From NCBI RefSeq assembly GCF_022867795.2, contig NZ_CP107006.1, positions 1,612,001-1,676,000 of the forward strand: a stretch of 64,000 nucleotides of DNA, given 5' to 3'. The DNA comes from Chitinophaga horti (lineage in GTDB: Bacteria; Bacteroidota; Bacteroidia; Chitinophagales; Chitinophagaceae). The translations under genes were made by a program, and so were the position numbers. The notes beneath the pieces are model-generated. The model saw only the letters and a list, made by a program, of their open reading frames with translations. It was not told where the DNA came from and searched no databases. Below are positions 35,905 to 43,715 of the stretch, one piece after another; position 1 is the first letter of the stretch, and the number at the start of each line of letters is the position of its first letter.

Positions 35905-36189
35905 ATGTTTATAGGAAAGGCTACATGGGGGTGGCCTTTTTTGTTTGTTAGAAGTAAATATATAGAGACTGTAAATGGCGAGTTCGCAAAACTAAAGATC
36001 GCCAGTGAAGCTGACGCTTCAGAAAAAGAAGCTCTTGGTAAAGCCCTTGATTTCGTGGAAGCGAGAAGGACACAGGTAGATGCCGGGTTGGGTATCGCAG
36101 ATGGTGGTAATGCGCGATGCCTGGAGATGGCTGAAAGACCTGTTCTAACGATATTGAGCGATATAAAAAAAGGTCCGCGGATCTGCTGA
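35905..36189 (+). CDS. Doubtful 94-residue reading frame
   Basis: An open frame begins seven bases after the previous stop. Its central part (SEADASEKEALGKALDFVEA) is helical and protein-like, but the first 15 residues are not, and the stop lies in the loop of the convergent terminator at 36167-36204. It may be a degraded remnant or chance. No family recognised. Confidence 0.2.
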   Translation: MFIGKATWGWPFLFVRSKYIETVNGEFAKLKIASEADASEKEALGKALDFVEARRTQVDAGLGIADGGNARCLEMAERPVLTILSDIKKGPRIC

Positions 36190-36204
36190 TCGGCGGACCT
36201 TTTC
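36167..36204. terminator. Bidirectional terminator
   Basis: AAAAGGTCCGC plus GATC pairs with GATC plus GCGGACCTTTT around TGCT with one mismatch, with A and T runs at the two ends. It lies ten bases from the end of the leftward lipoprotein gene. Confidence 0.85.
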
Positions 36205-36213
36205 ATATCATGG

Positions 36214-37065
36214 CTACTTCTCTCTCAGCAGCCACGGCGTTACGCCTTTGGGCCCATTCCATTCGAAAGTACTGAACGAAGAAGTGAGGCTGGCCGCGGA
36301 GAAATCATACGAATCCAGGTATAAAGTTTTCCCGTCTGCAGAAATCACCCCGTAGTAGGGAATAATAAACACCTCCGGCCATGCGGTTATATTAATCCCG
36401 GAAAAGGTGATCCGTGAACCGTCTTGCTTGTAGTTCAGCTTGAAGCGACTGGGATCAGTTGGGTCCGCAGTGGCCATAATAGGCTTGCCCCCCTGGGTAT
36501 AAGTCGTCTGGCCATTCTTATCAAAACTAATAGCGTTTACATCGGGAAACCAGCCAATATTGGCAGGCTGCGACCAGTTTCCTACAATACTGTGAGAAGT
36601 TTTTGGGTAAAGCTTCATGTCTACCATCGAAACGATAGGTGGGGTACCACCGGTGATAGTCTTCTTATCCGCCGAAATCGTGAACGTTTGAGGCGAATTA
36701 AATTGCTCATTCCCGGGAAGATCAAACAATACCGTCACCTCGGTTTGCCCCTGCGCGTTCTCTTGTACCTTAGTTATTTTCCCTTCGAAATTGCGTTGCC
36801 ATTGCGAGAGGGTCAGGTAAGAAAATGCAGATACTGTTTCGTCTGCACCAAACCGTAAAGAGAGCGGCCGCGGATAGTAATGATTCCCAACCCGTGCTGT
36901 GCCGGTGTATTCAGTGTTGGAAAAACTATAGGTCCCGCCGGAATTATCATCCTTATCCTTCTTGCAGCCCGTGTTCAGAAGCAATACGAAGAGCGCGATG
37001 ATAGCCGTAAGTAAGTGTCTGTTGCGATTGGGCAACCACATGGAGGTCAACTTTTTCATGGTCAT
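36214..37065 (-). CDS. Lipoprotein of unknown function
   Basis: A 283-residue lipoprotein. The signal peptide (about 18-38) ends in the lipobox LLNTGCKKDKDDN. The mature part is beta-rich and 13-22 residues after the lipid anchor resembles the opening of Bacteroidota DUF-type lipoproteins (GTYSFSNTEYTG). No catalytic residues or recognised domain. Two in-frame ATGs (37065 and 37059) both give a workable signal peptide. Its function is not known. Confidence 0.75.
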   Translation of the reverse strand: MTMKKLTSMWLPNRNRHLLTAIIALFVLLLNTGCKKDKDDNSGGTYSFSNTEYTGTARVGNHYYPRPLSLRFGADETVSAFSYLTLSQWQRNFEGKITKVQENAQGQTEVTVLFDLPGNEQFNSPQTFTISADKKTITGGTPPIVSMVDMKLYPKTSHSIVGNWSQPANIGWFPDVNAISFDKNGQTTYTQGGKPIMATADPTDPSRFKLNYKQDGSRITFSGINITAWPEVFIIPYYGVISADGKTLYLDSYDFSAASLTSSFSTFEWNGPKGVTPWLLREK

Positions 37066-37230
37066 TTATTTAGCAAACAAATATAATGCGGCACAAAAAC
37101 AGTAGTGGATGATTCGAGGTGAATGGCGGCGAAATGCAAGTAGCTGGTGGGAAATTGGTGTTTTTCGGTGCTAAAAACAAGGACACGCTAGTCGCAGCCT
37201 TCAGGCGCCAGATCCCGACGCGTTCATTAA

Positions 37231-37362
37231 TGGCTGTCGAATTTCGACGCTATCCAGTTGTACAATGAGCACACTGTGAGCGCTTACGTACCACAGCATA
37301 AGTACGAACAATTCCTGACCAAAAATGAATGTTTTCCGGGTTCAGGAATGGATATGATTTAA
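37231..37362 (+). pseudogene. Possible fragment of a decayed coding sequence
   Basis: A 43-codon stretch without a start codon reads WLSNFDAIQLYNEHTV and on to HKYEQFLTKNECFPGSGMD before a stop. It has normal amino acid composition in an otherwise gene-free gap, preceded by an in-frame TAA. It looks like the tail of a lost gene, but the family is not recognised and chance cannot be excluded. Confidence 0.3.
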
Positions 37363-37392
37363 GTAAAAAAAGAGGAGACTGCAGAAAACGAG

Positions 37393-37436
37393 AATGCCTT
37401 GAAACGCTCTGTAATAAAGCAATTCAAGGCATTTTC
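37393..37436 (-). terminator. Hairpin terminator downstream of tRNA-Pro
   Basis: AATGCCTTGAA (37393-37403) pairs with TTCAAGGCATT (37423-37433) around a 19-base loop. On the minus strand it directly follows tRNA-Pro. Confidence 0.6.
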
Positions 37437-37444
37437 TTTGTTCG

Positions 37445-37518
37445 TCGGGACGACTAGATTCGAACTAGCGACCTCTTGCACCCCATGCAAGCGCGCTACC
37501 GGGCTGCGCTACGTCCCG
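37445..37518 (-). tRNA. tRNA-Pro(GGG)
   Basis: A 74-nt standard tRNA on the minus strand. Acceptor stem CGGGACG (37512-37518) pairs with the 3' arm; the anticodon stem CTTGC/GCAAG encloses the loop ATGGGGT with anticodon GGG, and the T loop TTCGAAT is present. No CCA is encoded; the discriminator is A. A consensus promoter lies upstream and a hairpin downstream. Confidence 0.97.
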
Positions 37519-37554
37519 AACTGTCCAACGGTGTGTAAACCGTAGCGGGGGATG

Positions 37555-37583
37555 CAAAGGTAATTATCTTTTTCTTTTTTCAA
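37555..37583 (-). promoter_or_regulatory. Promoter of tRNA-Pro
   Basis: On the minus strand TTG (37581-37583), an 18-base spacer and TACCTTTG (37555-37562) match the Bacteroidota consensus. Transcription would start about 30 bases before the tRNA. Confidence 0.75.
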
Positions 37584-37670
37584 AATAAATTAAAGAAAGG
37601 GTTTTACATGACCGGTATAACTCCAGCACTTAATCTCCCTATCTTTCGCATCACAACCAACCATTAAAAG

Positions 37671-39287
37671 ATGATCCGTAAAAGACACATACTGGCAGTC
37701 ATGGCCCTGTTGACTGCATTTCATGCTTCCAGTCAGCAGCTCAAGCCGGCGATGAATGAGGCTTTACAGCGCGCGTACAGTGCCAGCGTAAGGGCTCATG
37801 GTTTCGATACGGCCCGTCAGGTGCAAAACAGTTCGCAGTTCAGCGCGGTAGTGGTAAGTGCCGACGGATATGTGCTCACGGTCGCGCACGCGATCAGGCC
37901 AGGGCTTACGTACAAGCTTAGGTTTCCGGATGGGCGTACGGCCATCGCAGCGGGACTGGGCACGATCACCATGAGGGACTCGTCCGGGATGCCGGATATG
38001 GCGATGATGAAGATTATAGAGGATGGGCCATTTCCGTTTGCGCCAATGGGGGCTTCTACGGCAGTCAGGAAGGGGGATGGGGTAGTAGGGATCTCGTACC
38101 CGGAAAAGCTGGCGCAAACATTTCCCACGGTACGCTATGGTACGGTGATCCAGCCGGATACGCGGTATCGGTTCATGCAGACCAGTTGTGCCATGGAGCC
38201 GGGCGATTCGGGCGGACCGATCTTCGATCTGGCAGGGCGTGTGATCGGGATGAACAGTCGTTGCAACCTCACCATACGGGAGAACTATGAAGTGCCTGTC
38301 GATCTGTATAAACTTTATTGGACGGCTTTACAACAAAGAAAAGCCTGGGGCCAGTGGCCTGATCAAACTGATTCGCTGCCGGGAGAGCAGATCGCGCCTG
38401 CCCCCGCAGCCATGACGGCTATCGCGCCGAATGGCCTTACCGGAAGTGTAACGATTACAAGCGATATGGACGGCCGCGAACAACTGCAATGCGGAACGGT
38501 ACTGGCAGAAGCACCTCCGGCTTATCGCAAATTGAAAGGATCTTTTATTATCAGCAAAAGCTCCTGTGTGGGAGAGTGGCCGGTAATAGCCGGCAAAAAG
38601 GCACAGATCCTGGCACGCAATGAGGAGCAGGACCTGGTGCTTTTACAAATTGATGCGCGTATTAGCAACGGGGTTCGGTTGTCTGCGGACACGCTTACGC
38701 CTTCGATAGGCAGTTGGCTGTTTACAGCGCTGCCAAAGGGGGAGGAAAAGCATGGGGTGATTAGCTGTGCGCCCTTCGCACTGGCTGTAAAAAAGCATCC
38801 CGGTTTTCTGGGTGCGCCGGCGCGGTTTATCGACAATGCGGTAACGCTTACGAACATCGCACCGGGCAGTCCGGCCGATAAGGCCGGCTGGAAGCGGGGG
38901 GACAAGTTGTTAAAGGTCGATGGCGTAAGTCTCGAAAAGCCGGAGGACTATGCCATCCAGGTGCAACCTCGCTCGCCGGGGGAAAAGGTGAGTTTCACGC
39001 TGCAACGGCAAGACAGTCTCTTCACGCAGGAAGTGGTACTGGCCGAACCTCAGCGCTCTCAACATCCTGCAGAACATTTCGAAGGCCGCGCCAGTCTCCG
39101 TGCTGATGGGTTCCGGCATGTGTTTGCACACGACGCCTGGGTTACCGCCAGCGAATGCGGAAGCCCGGTATTTGACACTGATGGAGTTTGTCACGGCATC
39201 AATATCGCCCGCTTTAGTCGCACCGTTACGCTGGTGACCCCCTCTGCGGATATTCTTTACTGGTTGAATGGGTTGAAAAAGGCTTAG
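37671..39287 (+). CDS. Double trypsin-like serine protease with embedded PDZ domain
   Basis: A 538-residue secreted protein. The signal peptide (about 1-21) is followed by a complete HtrA-like protease domain with the triad H73 (VAHAI), D109 (PDMAMMK) and S180 (EPGDSGGP). Residues about 255-535 resemble a second protease domain: the Asp segment EQDLVLLQI (D321) is kept but no matching His is seen, and the nucleophile position reads SECGSP (C496). A PDZ domain (about 385-455, GSPADKAGWKRGDKLLKVDG) lies between the Asp and the nucleophile segments, inserted in this second domain. The first domain is probably active; the second is probably regulatory. ATG 37671 begins the signal peptide. Confidence 0.85.
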   Translation: MIRKRHILAVMALLTAFHASSQQLKPAMNEALQRAYSASVRAHGFDTARQVQNSSQFSAVVVSADGYVLTVAHAIRPGLTYKLRFPDGRTAIAAGLGTITMRDSSGMPDMAMMKIIEDGPFPFAPMGASTAVRKGDGVVGISYPEKLAQTFPTVRYGTVIQPDTRYRFMQTSCAMEPGDSGGPIFDLAGRVIGMNSRCNLTIRENYEVPVDLYKLYWTALQQRKAWGQWPDQTDSLPGEQIAPAPAAMTAIAPNGLTGSVTITSDMDGREQLQCGTVLAEAPPAYRKLKGSFIISKSSCVGEWPVIAGKKAQILARNEEQDLVLLQIDARISNGVRLSADTLTPSIGSWLFTALPKGEEKHGVISCAPFALAVKKHPGFLGAPARFIDNAVTLTNIAPGSPADKAGWKRGDKLLKVDGVSLEKPEDYAIQVQPRSPGEKVSFTLQRQDSLFTQEVVLAEPQRSQHPAEHFEGRASLRADGFRHVFAHDAWVTASECGSPVFDTDGVCHGINIARFSRTVTLVTPSADILYWLNGLKKA

Positions 39288-39393
39288 CAATTATTCAATT
39301 TGCAGTTTTTTAAACAGTGGTTATTTTTGTTTATCTAACAAAGTTGAATTTTATTAGATGTTGTCTAAATAAAATAGATTATGCTTGAATAAT

Positions 39394-39425
39394 TTGGAAT
39401 GTAAATCCATTTTGTTGTATGTTTG
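39394..39425 (+). promoter_or_regulatory. Promoter of the tRNA-like RNA
   Basis: TTG at 39394-39396, a 21-base spacer and TATGTTTG (39418-39425), a perfect TAnnTTTG. The predicted start is near 39432, about 22 bases before the tRNA-like fold, similar to the layout at tRNA-Pro. Confidence 0.65.
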
Positions 39426-39454
39426 TACTGTTATCAGAAAGGATAGCAACACAC

Positions 39455-39597
39455 TGTGGGGTGATGAAACTGGCAGACATGCCCTCTTGTCTCGGGGGTG
39501 AGGATAACGGGATAAACCGGCGTATAACGTACTAACCATTTCAAGTTATTGTATGCTGGCTAACTGCCTCGTGTAGGTTCGACTCCTACTCCTACAG
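39455..39597 (+). ncRNA. Oversized class II tRNA-like RNA with GUC in the anticodon loop
   Basis: A 143-nt sequence folds as a tRNA. Acceptor: TGTGGGG (39455-39461) with TCCTACA (39590-39596), two G-T pairs, plus a possible extra C39454-G39597 pair. U8, G9, a 3-bp D stem ATG/CAT and G18G19 are present. Anticodon stem CCCTC/GGGGG holds loop TTGTCTC, reading GUC at 39489-39491 with U33 but an unusual U37. T stem GTAGG/CCTAC carries TTCGACT. The body resembles tRNA-Leu, but the variable region is 74 nt (39499-39572) with a 5-bp stem and an inner 11-bp stem (39517-39527 with 39549-39559). No CCA is encoded. Own promoter and terminator. Not a normal Asp or Leu tRNA; could also be a decayed tRNA. 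Confidence 0.7.
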
Positions 39598-39600
39598 CAA

Positions 39601-39632
39601 AAAACCGGAAGTGTAAAGCTTCCGGTTTTTTT
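39601..39632. terminator. Terminator of the tRNA-like RNA, bidirectional
   Basis: AAAACCGGAAG (39601-39611) pairs with CTTCCGGTTTT (39619-39629), then T residues to 39632. It starts three bases after the tRNA-like 3' end and overlaps the stop of the leftward kinase gene. Confidence 0.93.
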
Positions 39633-40806
39633 ATGCAGTGGGGAATACTATTCTAATCCTGGCTCCATCGTCTCTCGACTCTGCCTCAATCCGCCCGCCA
39701 TGTTGCCGCACGATCTTCCGGCAAAACGCCAGTCCCATCCCAAAGCTATCCATGGGCAAGTCGGTCGATAACCGGGAGAACAGGTCGAAGATTTTCTCCA
39801 GTTGCGAAGGGGCGATCCCGATGCCGTTATCATCAACAATAATTGCCATCTCGTTGGCATCTGTCATTGTAGTAATATGTACTTCAGGTACCACGCCTGG
39901 CTTTGCGAACTTCACCGCGTTATCCAGCAACTGAAAGAATAGCTGCTCCATTTGTTCGCGTACGGCTTTAATCGGCGGGATAGGTCCTGCCTGCACGGTA
40001 ACGCCGAGCTGTGAGCTCACGATGCGTATCACCTGTTGCAAATCTACCTGTTCGAAATTATGCTGGGCCGGTGTGCCGGAGAAATCTGACAAGTCGCGTA
40101 TCATCATCGAAATGCGGCGCGCACTATCGTTGATCCGCGCGGCAAGGGCTTGGGTTTTCGCTGCGTCGGGCGGTGTAATCGGATCGGTTAGCATACTGCT
40201 GAACATGCGCAGTTTACGCAGCGGTTCCTGTAAGTTATGATTCGATATATGCCGGTACTGCCTGTTCTCATCGCGGCTCTCACCCAGTTCCTGAACGGTT
40301 TCCGCCAGGGCACGCGTTTGTTGCTCCAGCAGGCGTTGCTGCGCGACGTGAAACGCGATCAGTTCGGTGAAGGCGGTGAACATCCCGATGGTCTTAGTAT
40401 TGTTTAGCAGGGCAGGAGCAGGGTCGATGGCGCAAAGGGTGCCAAAGAACTGGCCGTCCGGCAAAATGATCGGGATGGAAATGTAGCTCTGAAAACCGTA
40501 TTGCAACGGCGTACGGTGTGTACAGAAATGTGCATCTGCTGATACCTGGTCGATGATCACGCCTTGCCCGCTCTGCCGGATTTCATGGCAGATGGTGGTT
40601 TCCAGGGGAAGTTCACCGCCTGGAGTTAAACCGAATGCAATTTCGTCGCGCACGCTGCAGGCGATCCATTTATCCTCTGTAACTCGCGCCACGGCAGCAA
40701 AGCCCATGCCGGTGCTGCGGCATACTACTTCGAGGATCAGCGGAATAATAGGTATGTTTTGTATATGTGCTATGTCTCTCAACAGCTCACTGCTCAATGC
40801 TTTCAT
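39631..40806 (-). CDS. GAF-domain sensor histidine kinase
   Basis: A 391-residue cytosolic kinase. The N-terminal GAF domain (about 18-160) is followed by a coiled coil, a HisKA segment with the phospho-acceptor in SNHNLQEPLRKL, and HATPase_c with N-box LLDNAVKF, G1 DDNGIGI, F-box and G2 FGMGLAF. The GAF domain probably binds a small molecule. There is no adjacent receiver gene in the same orientation before the LytTR genes, so the partner is unknown. A terminator is shared with the tRNA-like gene. Confidence 0.92.
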   Translation of the reverse strand: MKALSSELLRDIAHIQNIPIIPLILEVVCRSTGMGFAAVARVTEDKWIACSVRDEIAFGLTPGGELPLETTICHEIRQSGQGVIIDQVSADAHFCTHRTPLQYGFQSYISIPIILPDGQFFGTLCAIDPAPALLNNTKTIGMFTAFTELIAFHVAQQRLLEQQTRALAETVQELGESRDENRQYRHISNHNLQEPLRKLRMFSSMLTDPITPPDAAKTQALAARINDSARRISMMIRDLSDFSGTPAQHNFEQVDLQQVIRIVSSQLGVTVQAGPIPPIKAVREQMEQLFFQLLDNAVKFAKPGVVPEVHITTMTDANEMAIIVDDNGIGIAPSQLEKIFDLFSRLSTDLPMDSFGMGLAFCRKIVRQHGGRIEAESRDDGARIRIVFPTA

Positions 40807-40856
40807 TTGGTTACTGGTATGATTAAAGGTACCGATTATTTATTCCACGCGGGCAA

Positions 40857-40891
40857 AATAAAAAAGGGGCTGCCGGAATCGGCAACCCTTT
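40857..40891 (-). terminator. Terminator downstream of the stand-alone LytTR gene
   Basis: TGCCG/CGGCA with an outer A/G-rich extension (40864-40891) and a T-rich tract when read on the minus strand. It lies about 45 bases after the LytTR stop. Confidence 0.7.
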
Positions 40892-40935
40892 GGGGCCAGC
40901 AATCACAAATGGGGCGACACTTTTTGTAAAACAGT

Positions 40936-41382
40936 TTATTCGCCCAGCCACTTCTTAAACTCGCTGGCTTTAAGTCGGCTTACGATAATGTCTTCGGGCA
41001 CTTCGGGTTTTACTTTCACTTTCAACTTGCCGCTGAACCAGGCCTGCACCTGTTGTATATGCCGGTAGTTCACGATAAACTGGCGGTTGATGCGGAAGAA
41101 CAGGGTGTTGTCGGTTTCCTGCTCCACATCGTCGAGACTTTTGGTGATGAAGTGGTCGGTGTTATGGATCGTTCGAATGCAGCACAGGCGGTTGCGGATG
41201 TAGAAGTACGCAATGTCTTCTACAGGCACGGAACAAAGCCTGCTGCCGGAGCGGGCCAGGAAGCGTTGAGCGGCGGGCCGCTGAGGTTCATGCACGATCT
41301 CGATCCTGGGGTCGATTGAGGAAACAAGGGCGATCAGCTGTTTCGCGGCGGCCATTTCATGGTCCTTGCAAAGAATTTTCAT
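40936..41382 (-). CDS. Stand-alone LytTR DNA-binding protein
   Basis: A 148-residue protein ending in a LytTR DNA-binding domain (about 55-145: EDIAYFYIRNRLCCIRT, LFFRINRQFIVNYRHI). The first 50 residues do not form a receiver domain and lack a phospho-acceptor Asp, so it is not a normal response regulator. ATG 41382 (KILCKDH) is preferred; an in-frame ATG at 41433 adds residues of no clear sense. It lies downstream of the LytS/LytTR pair on the same strand. Confidence 0.85.
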   Translation of the reverse strand: MKILCKDHEMAAAKQLIALVSSIDPRIEIVHEPQRPAAQRFLARSGSRLCSVPVEDIAYFYIRNRLCCIRTIHNTDHFITKSLDDVEQETDNTLFFRINRQFIVNYRHIQQVQAWFSGKLKVKVKPEVPEDIIVSRLKASEFKKWLGE

Positions 41383-41507
41383 ATATCTGCTGTTGTGTTT
41401 ATCTAATGGATGATCCATGAAATTATAACACACACCACAAACAACCTGACCCTTTCCTACGAAGTGCAGGAAATGGCTACGAACTGCATTATTTGGCTAC
41501 CAGGTGA

Positions 41508-42242
41508 TCAGTAAATTAGTTTTTTAAGGTGATTGATGTAGTTCCTGCTCACACTGATTTCCGTTCCTCCATTTAGCAGGATGAAAGTGCGGGAAATGTC
41601 ACGGTACACTTCTTTAATGTGATAGATGTTTACGATAAACGAGCGATGCACACGCATAAACCGCTGCGGGTCGAGCCGCTTTTCCATGGCGTTGATGCCC
41701 TGCGAGCTGAGGTACGATTCCTGCGCGGTATGGATGCGGGTATATTCCTTTTCTGCTTTAAGGTACAACACCAGGTGCAGGTCCAGGCTGCGCAATCGCC
41801 CGGGCAGCTCTACGAAAATACGGGTGGGCCAGGTGCCTTGCCGTACGGGTAAGCTGGAGGCCAGCTCATACAATGCATGTTGATCTGTCCGTTGCCGCGC
41901 CTTCTCTACTGCCAGGTCGAAACGTTGCCGGGTGTAGGGTTTCAGGAGATAGTCCACTGCATTCAGTTCAAACGCTTTGATCGCAAAGCGGTCGTAGGCT
42001 GTTGTGAAGATAATGAGTGGCACATGACTGATCTCGTGAAGTACCTGGAAGCCGTTCAATCCGGGCATCTGCACGTCGAGGAACACCAGATGTGGTTTAT
42101 GTAGGTTGATGGCCTTTACTGCTTCGAGTCCGTTCTCACATTCACCCAGGATCTGCAACGTGGGGTGGGCGGAAAGATACTGCCGTATCAGGCTCCGCGA
42201 GGCTTCTTCGTCGTCGATGATAAGTACGGTTTTGATTGACAT
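41508..42242 (-). CDS. LytTR-family response regulator
   Basis: A 244-residue response regulator with a receiver domain (IIDDEEASR, phospho-acceptor Asp in LVFLDVQMPGLNG) and a LytTR DNA-binding domain (about 145-240, RIFVELPGRLRSL to MRVHRSFIVN). It is the partner of the adjacent LytS-type kinase, whose reading frame overlaps this gene by 101 bases. LytTR systems commonly control surface, exopolysaccharide or competence functions; the target here is unknown. Confidence 0.93.
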   Translation of the reverse strand: MSIKTVLIIDDEEASRSLIRQYLSAHPTLQILGECENGLEAVKAINLHKPHLVFLDVQMPGLNGFQVLHEISHVPLIIFTTAYDRFAIKAFELNAVDYLLKPYTRQRFDLAVEKARQRTDQHALYELASSLPVRQGTWPTRIFVELPGRLRSLDLHLVLYLKAEKEYTRIHTAQESYLSSQGINAMEKRLDPQRFMRVHRSFIVNIYHIKEVYRDISRTFILLNGGTEISVSRNYINHLKKLIY

Positions 42243-43323
42243 GGTATTGAGCAGGAATGAAAAAGTAAAAGATCAGGCCCTTAGGCTCATTTTTTTCTAT
42301 GTTGATGGTTTCTTTAAACAACAACTCCAGTCTTCGCCGCACATTCTTTAATCCTACGCCGTCACTATTCAGCATCTGTTCCCGCGCGGCCTGGTGGCCG
42401 TTTCCCGTGTCGCTCACGCTTACTTTCAGCCGTTGCCCGTGTCGCTCAAAAGCCACCGTAATCTTACCGCCTTCTACCTGCGGCGCTACGCCGTGTCGTA
42501 TCGCATTTTCTACCAGCGGTTGCAATAACATCGATGGAACAATCAGGCTTGCCAGTTCGCCCAGCGGGGTGATCTCATATTGAAGCCGTTTACCGAAACG
42601 CCGGTGCTCCAGCTCCAGCATTGTGCGGATGAATGTGGCTTCTTCCTCCAGCGCCACCCATTCGTTCCGGCTCACATACAAAGCATATCGAAACGTATCG
42701 GCCAGCTGCGCGATCAGCTCCCTGGTCGTTTCCTGTTCCGGCGGTACGCTCGCGCTGATGGAGTTGAGTGTATTAAACAGGAAGTGTGGTTGTATCTGTG
42801 CTTTTAATGCCTGTATCTCGCTATTGTACGCCAGCGACGCCAGTTCTTGTTCCCGCTTCAGTTGCGCCTCTCTCTCCCTGAAAAAATGATAGATATGCAG
42901 AAAGCTAAACAGTTGCAGATAGAACAAAATATTCGGCCCGGCATTGTATAATACCTGCCAGGGCGTCATCACGGGGTGGCCCGCTATAGGATTGTATACC
43001 ACGTAACACAGCAACCAGTTCCCATAATATACCAGGATGGTAAACGAGTGCAAGGATAATCGCCATTTCAACTGCCACCTGGCACCCATCCTGAAGTGTA
43101 ACCACCAGGCCGGCAATGCCGCTACCGTCATAAATACACAGTCCAGCAACGTTTCCAGTAACGAGAACCACGATATCCTGCCGGAAAGATATTGCGGCAT
43201 CCCGTACAGGAAGCTGATCAACATCACCAGTAGGAAGAAACACGTGCCTTCCACCCAGGATATGTTCATCCGCCAGGTATGCTCGCCGGGCGGCGTGCTG
43301 CTGTTACCGATAGTATTGCTCAT
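42142..43323 (-). CDS. LytS-type sensor histidine kinase
   Basis: A 393-residue kinase with four membrane helices (about 24-135), a coiled coil and a His_kinase domain with IQPHFLFNTLNS (phospho-acceptor His) and an HATPase_c domain (VENAIRHG, DTGNG, GVGLKN). The natural domain ends near residue 360 (FYFFIPAQ); the last 34 residues are read out of frame through the first 101 bases of the response regulator gene and are basic. This overlap is unusual and the tail may be non-functional. It forms a two-component pair with the downstream regulator. Confidence 0.92.
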   Translation of the reverse strand: MSNTIGNSSTPPGEHTWRMNISWVEGTCFFLLVMLISFLYGMPQYLSGRISWFSLLETLLDCVFMTVAALPAWWLHFRMGARWQLKWRLSLHSFTILVYYGNWLLCYVVYNPIAGHPVMTPWQVLYNAGPNILFYLQLFSFLHIYHFFREREAQLKREQELASLAYNSEIQALKAQIQPHFLFNTLNSISASVPPEQETTRELIAQLADTFRYALYVSRNEWVALEEEATFIRTMLELEHRRFGKRLQYEITPLGELASLIVPSMLLQPLVENAIRHGVAPQVEGGKITVAFERHGQRLKVSVSDTGNGHQAAREQMLNSDGVGLKNVRRRLELLFKETINIEKNEPKGLIFYFFIPAQYHVNQNRTYHRRRRSLAEPDTAVSFRPPHVADPG

Positions 43324-43715
43324 TGCCAGAAGTGCTGCGTAGTTATCAGGATGGCAAATTAGGGGAATGGCTGCAGGTAGGGAAGGGGCGGTGTTTGAAG
43401 CGGCAATTGGTTGGGCTGAAGTGATATTTGGAACGGTGGACTGGGAGGAGTCGGCGGGTATTTTCTTAAAAAAAACACACCAGAATATTTTTATCTACCC
43501 CAGAAAGATGATACATTCGTAATCGTATAGCTCGTGTAAGTATCGAGTTTTATCAACCCTGTACCCGAATGTGTTAGCTATGAAATCGACATCAGACCTT
43601 ATTTTGCCGTAACCCGTCAATTCATAATTACCTTTCCTGGATACAATTTATGCAATACCGGCGTATAGAATCGCGTCGGAGATTAGACACTTATCCCTAA
43701 AGAATACTCGTTGAG
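43324..43715. other. Gene-free gap upstream of the RHS locus
   Basis: The gap of 392 bases holds no plausible gene. A near-consensus promoter (TTG 43604-43606, 22-base spacer, TACCTTTC 43629-43636, one mismatch in the -7 box) may drive the rightward RHS operon with a leader of about 70 bases. Nothing else is seen. Confidence 0.4.

Noticed and set aside
39455..39597. tmRNA, or a tRNA interrupted by a group I intron
   Set aside because: tmRNA is much longer and has a coding tag; the extra length is in the variable region and not the anticodon loop, and no group I core is present.
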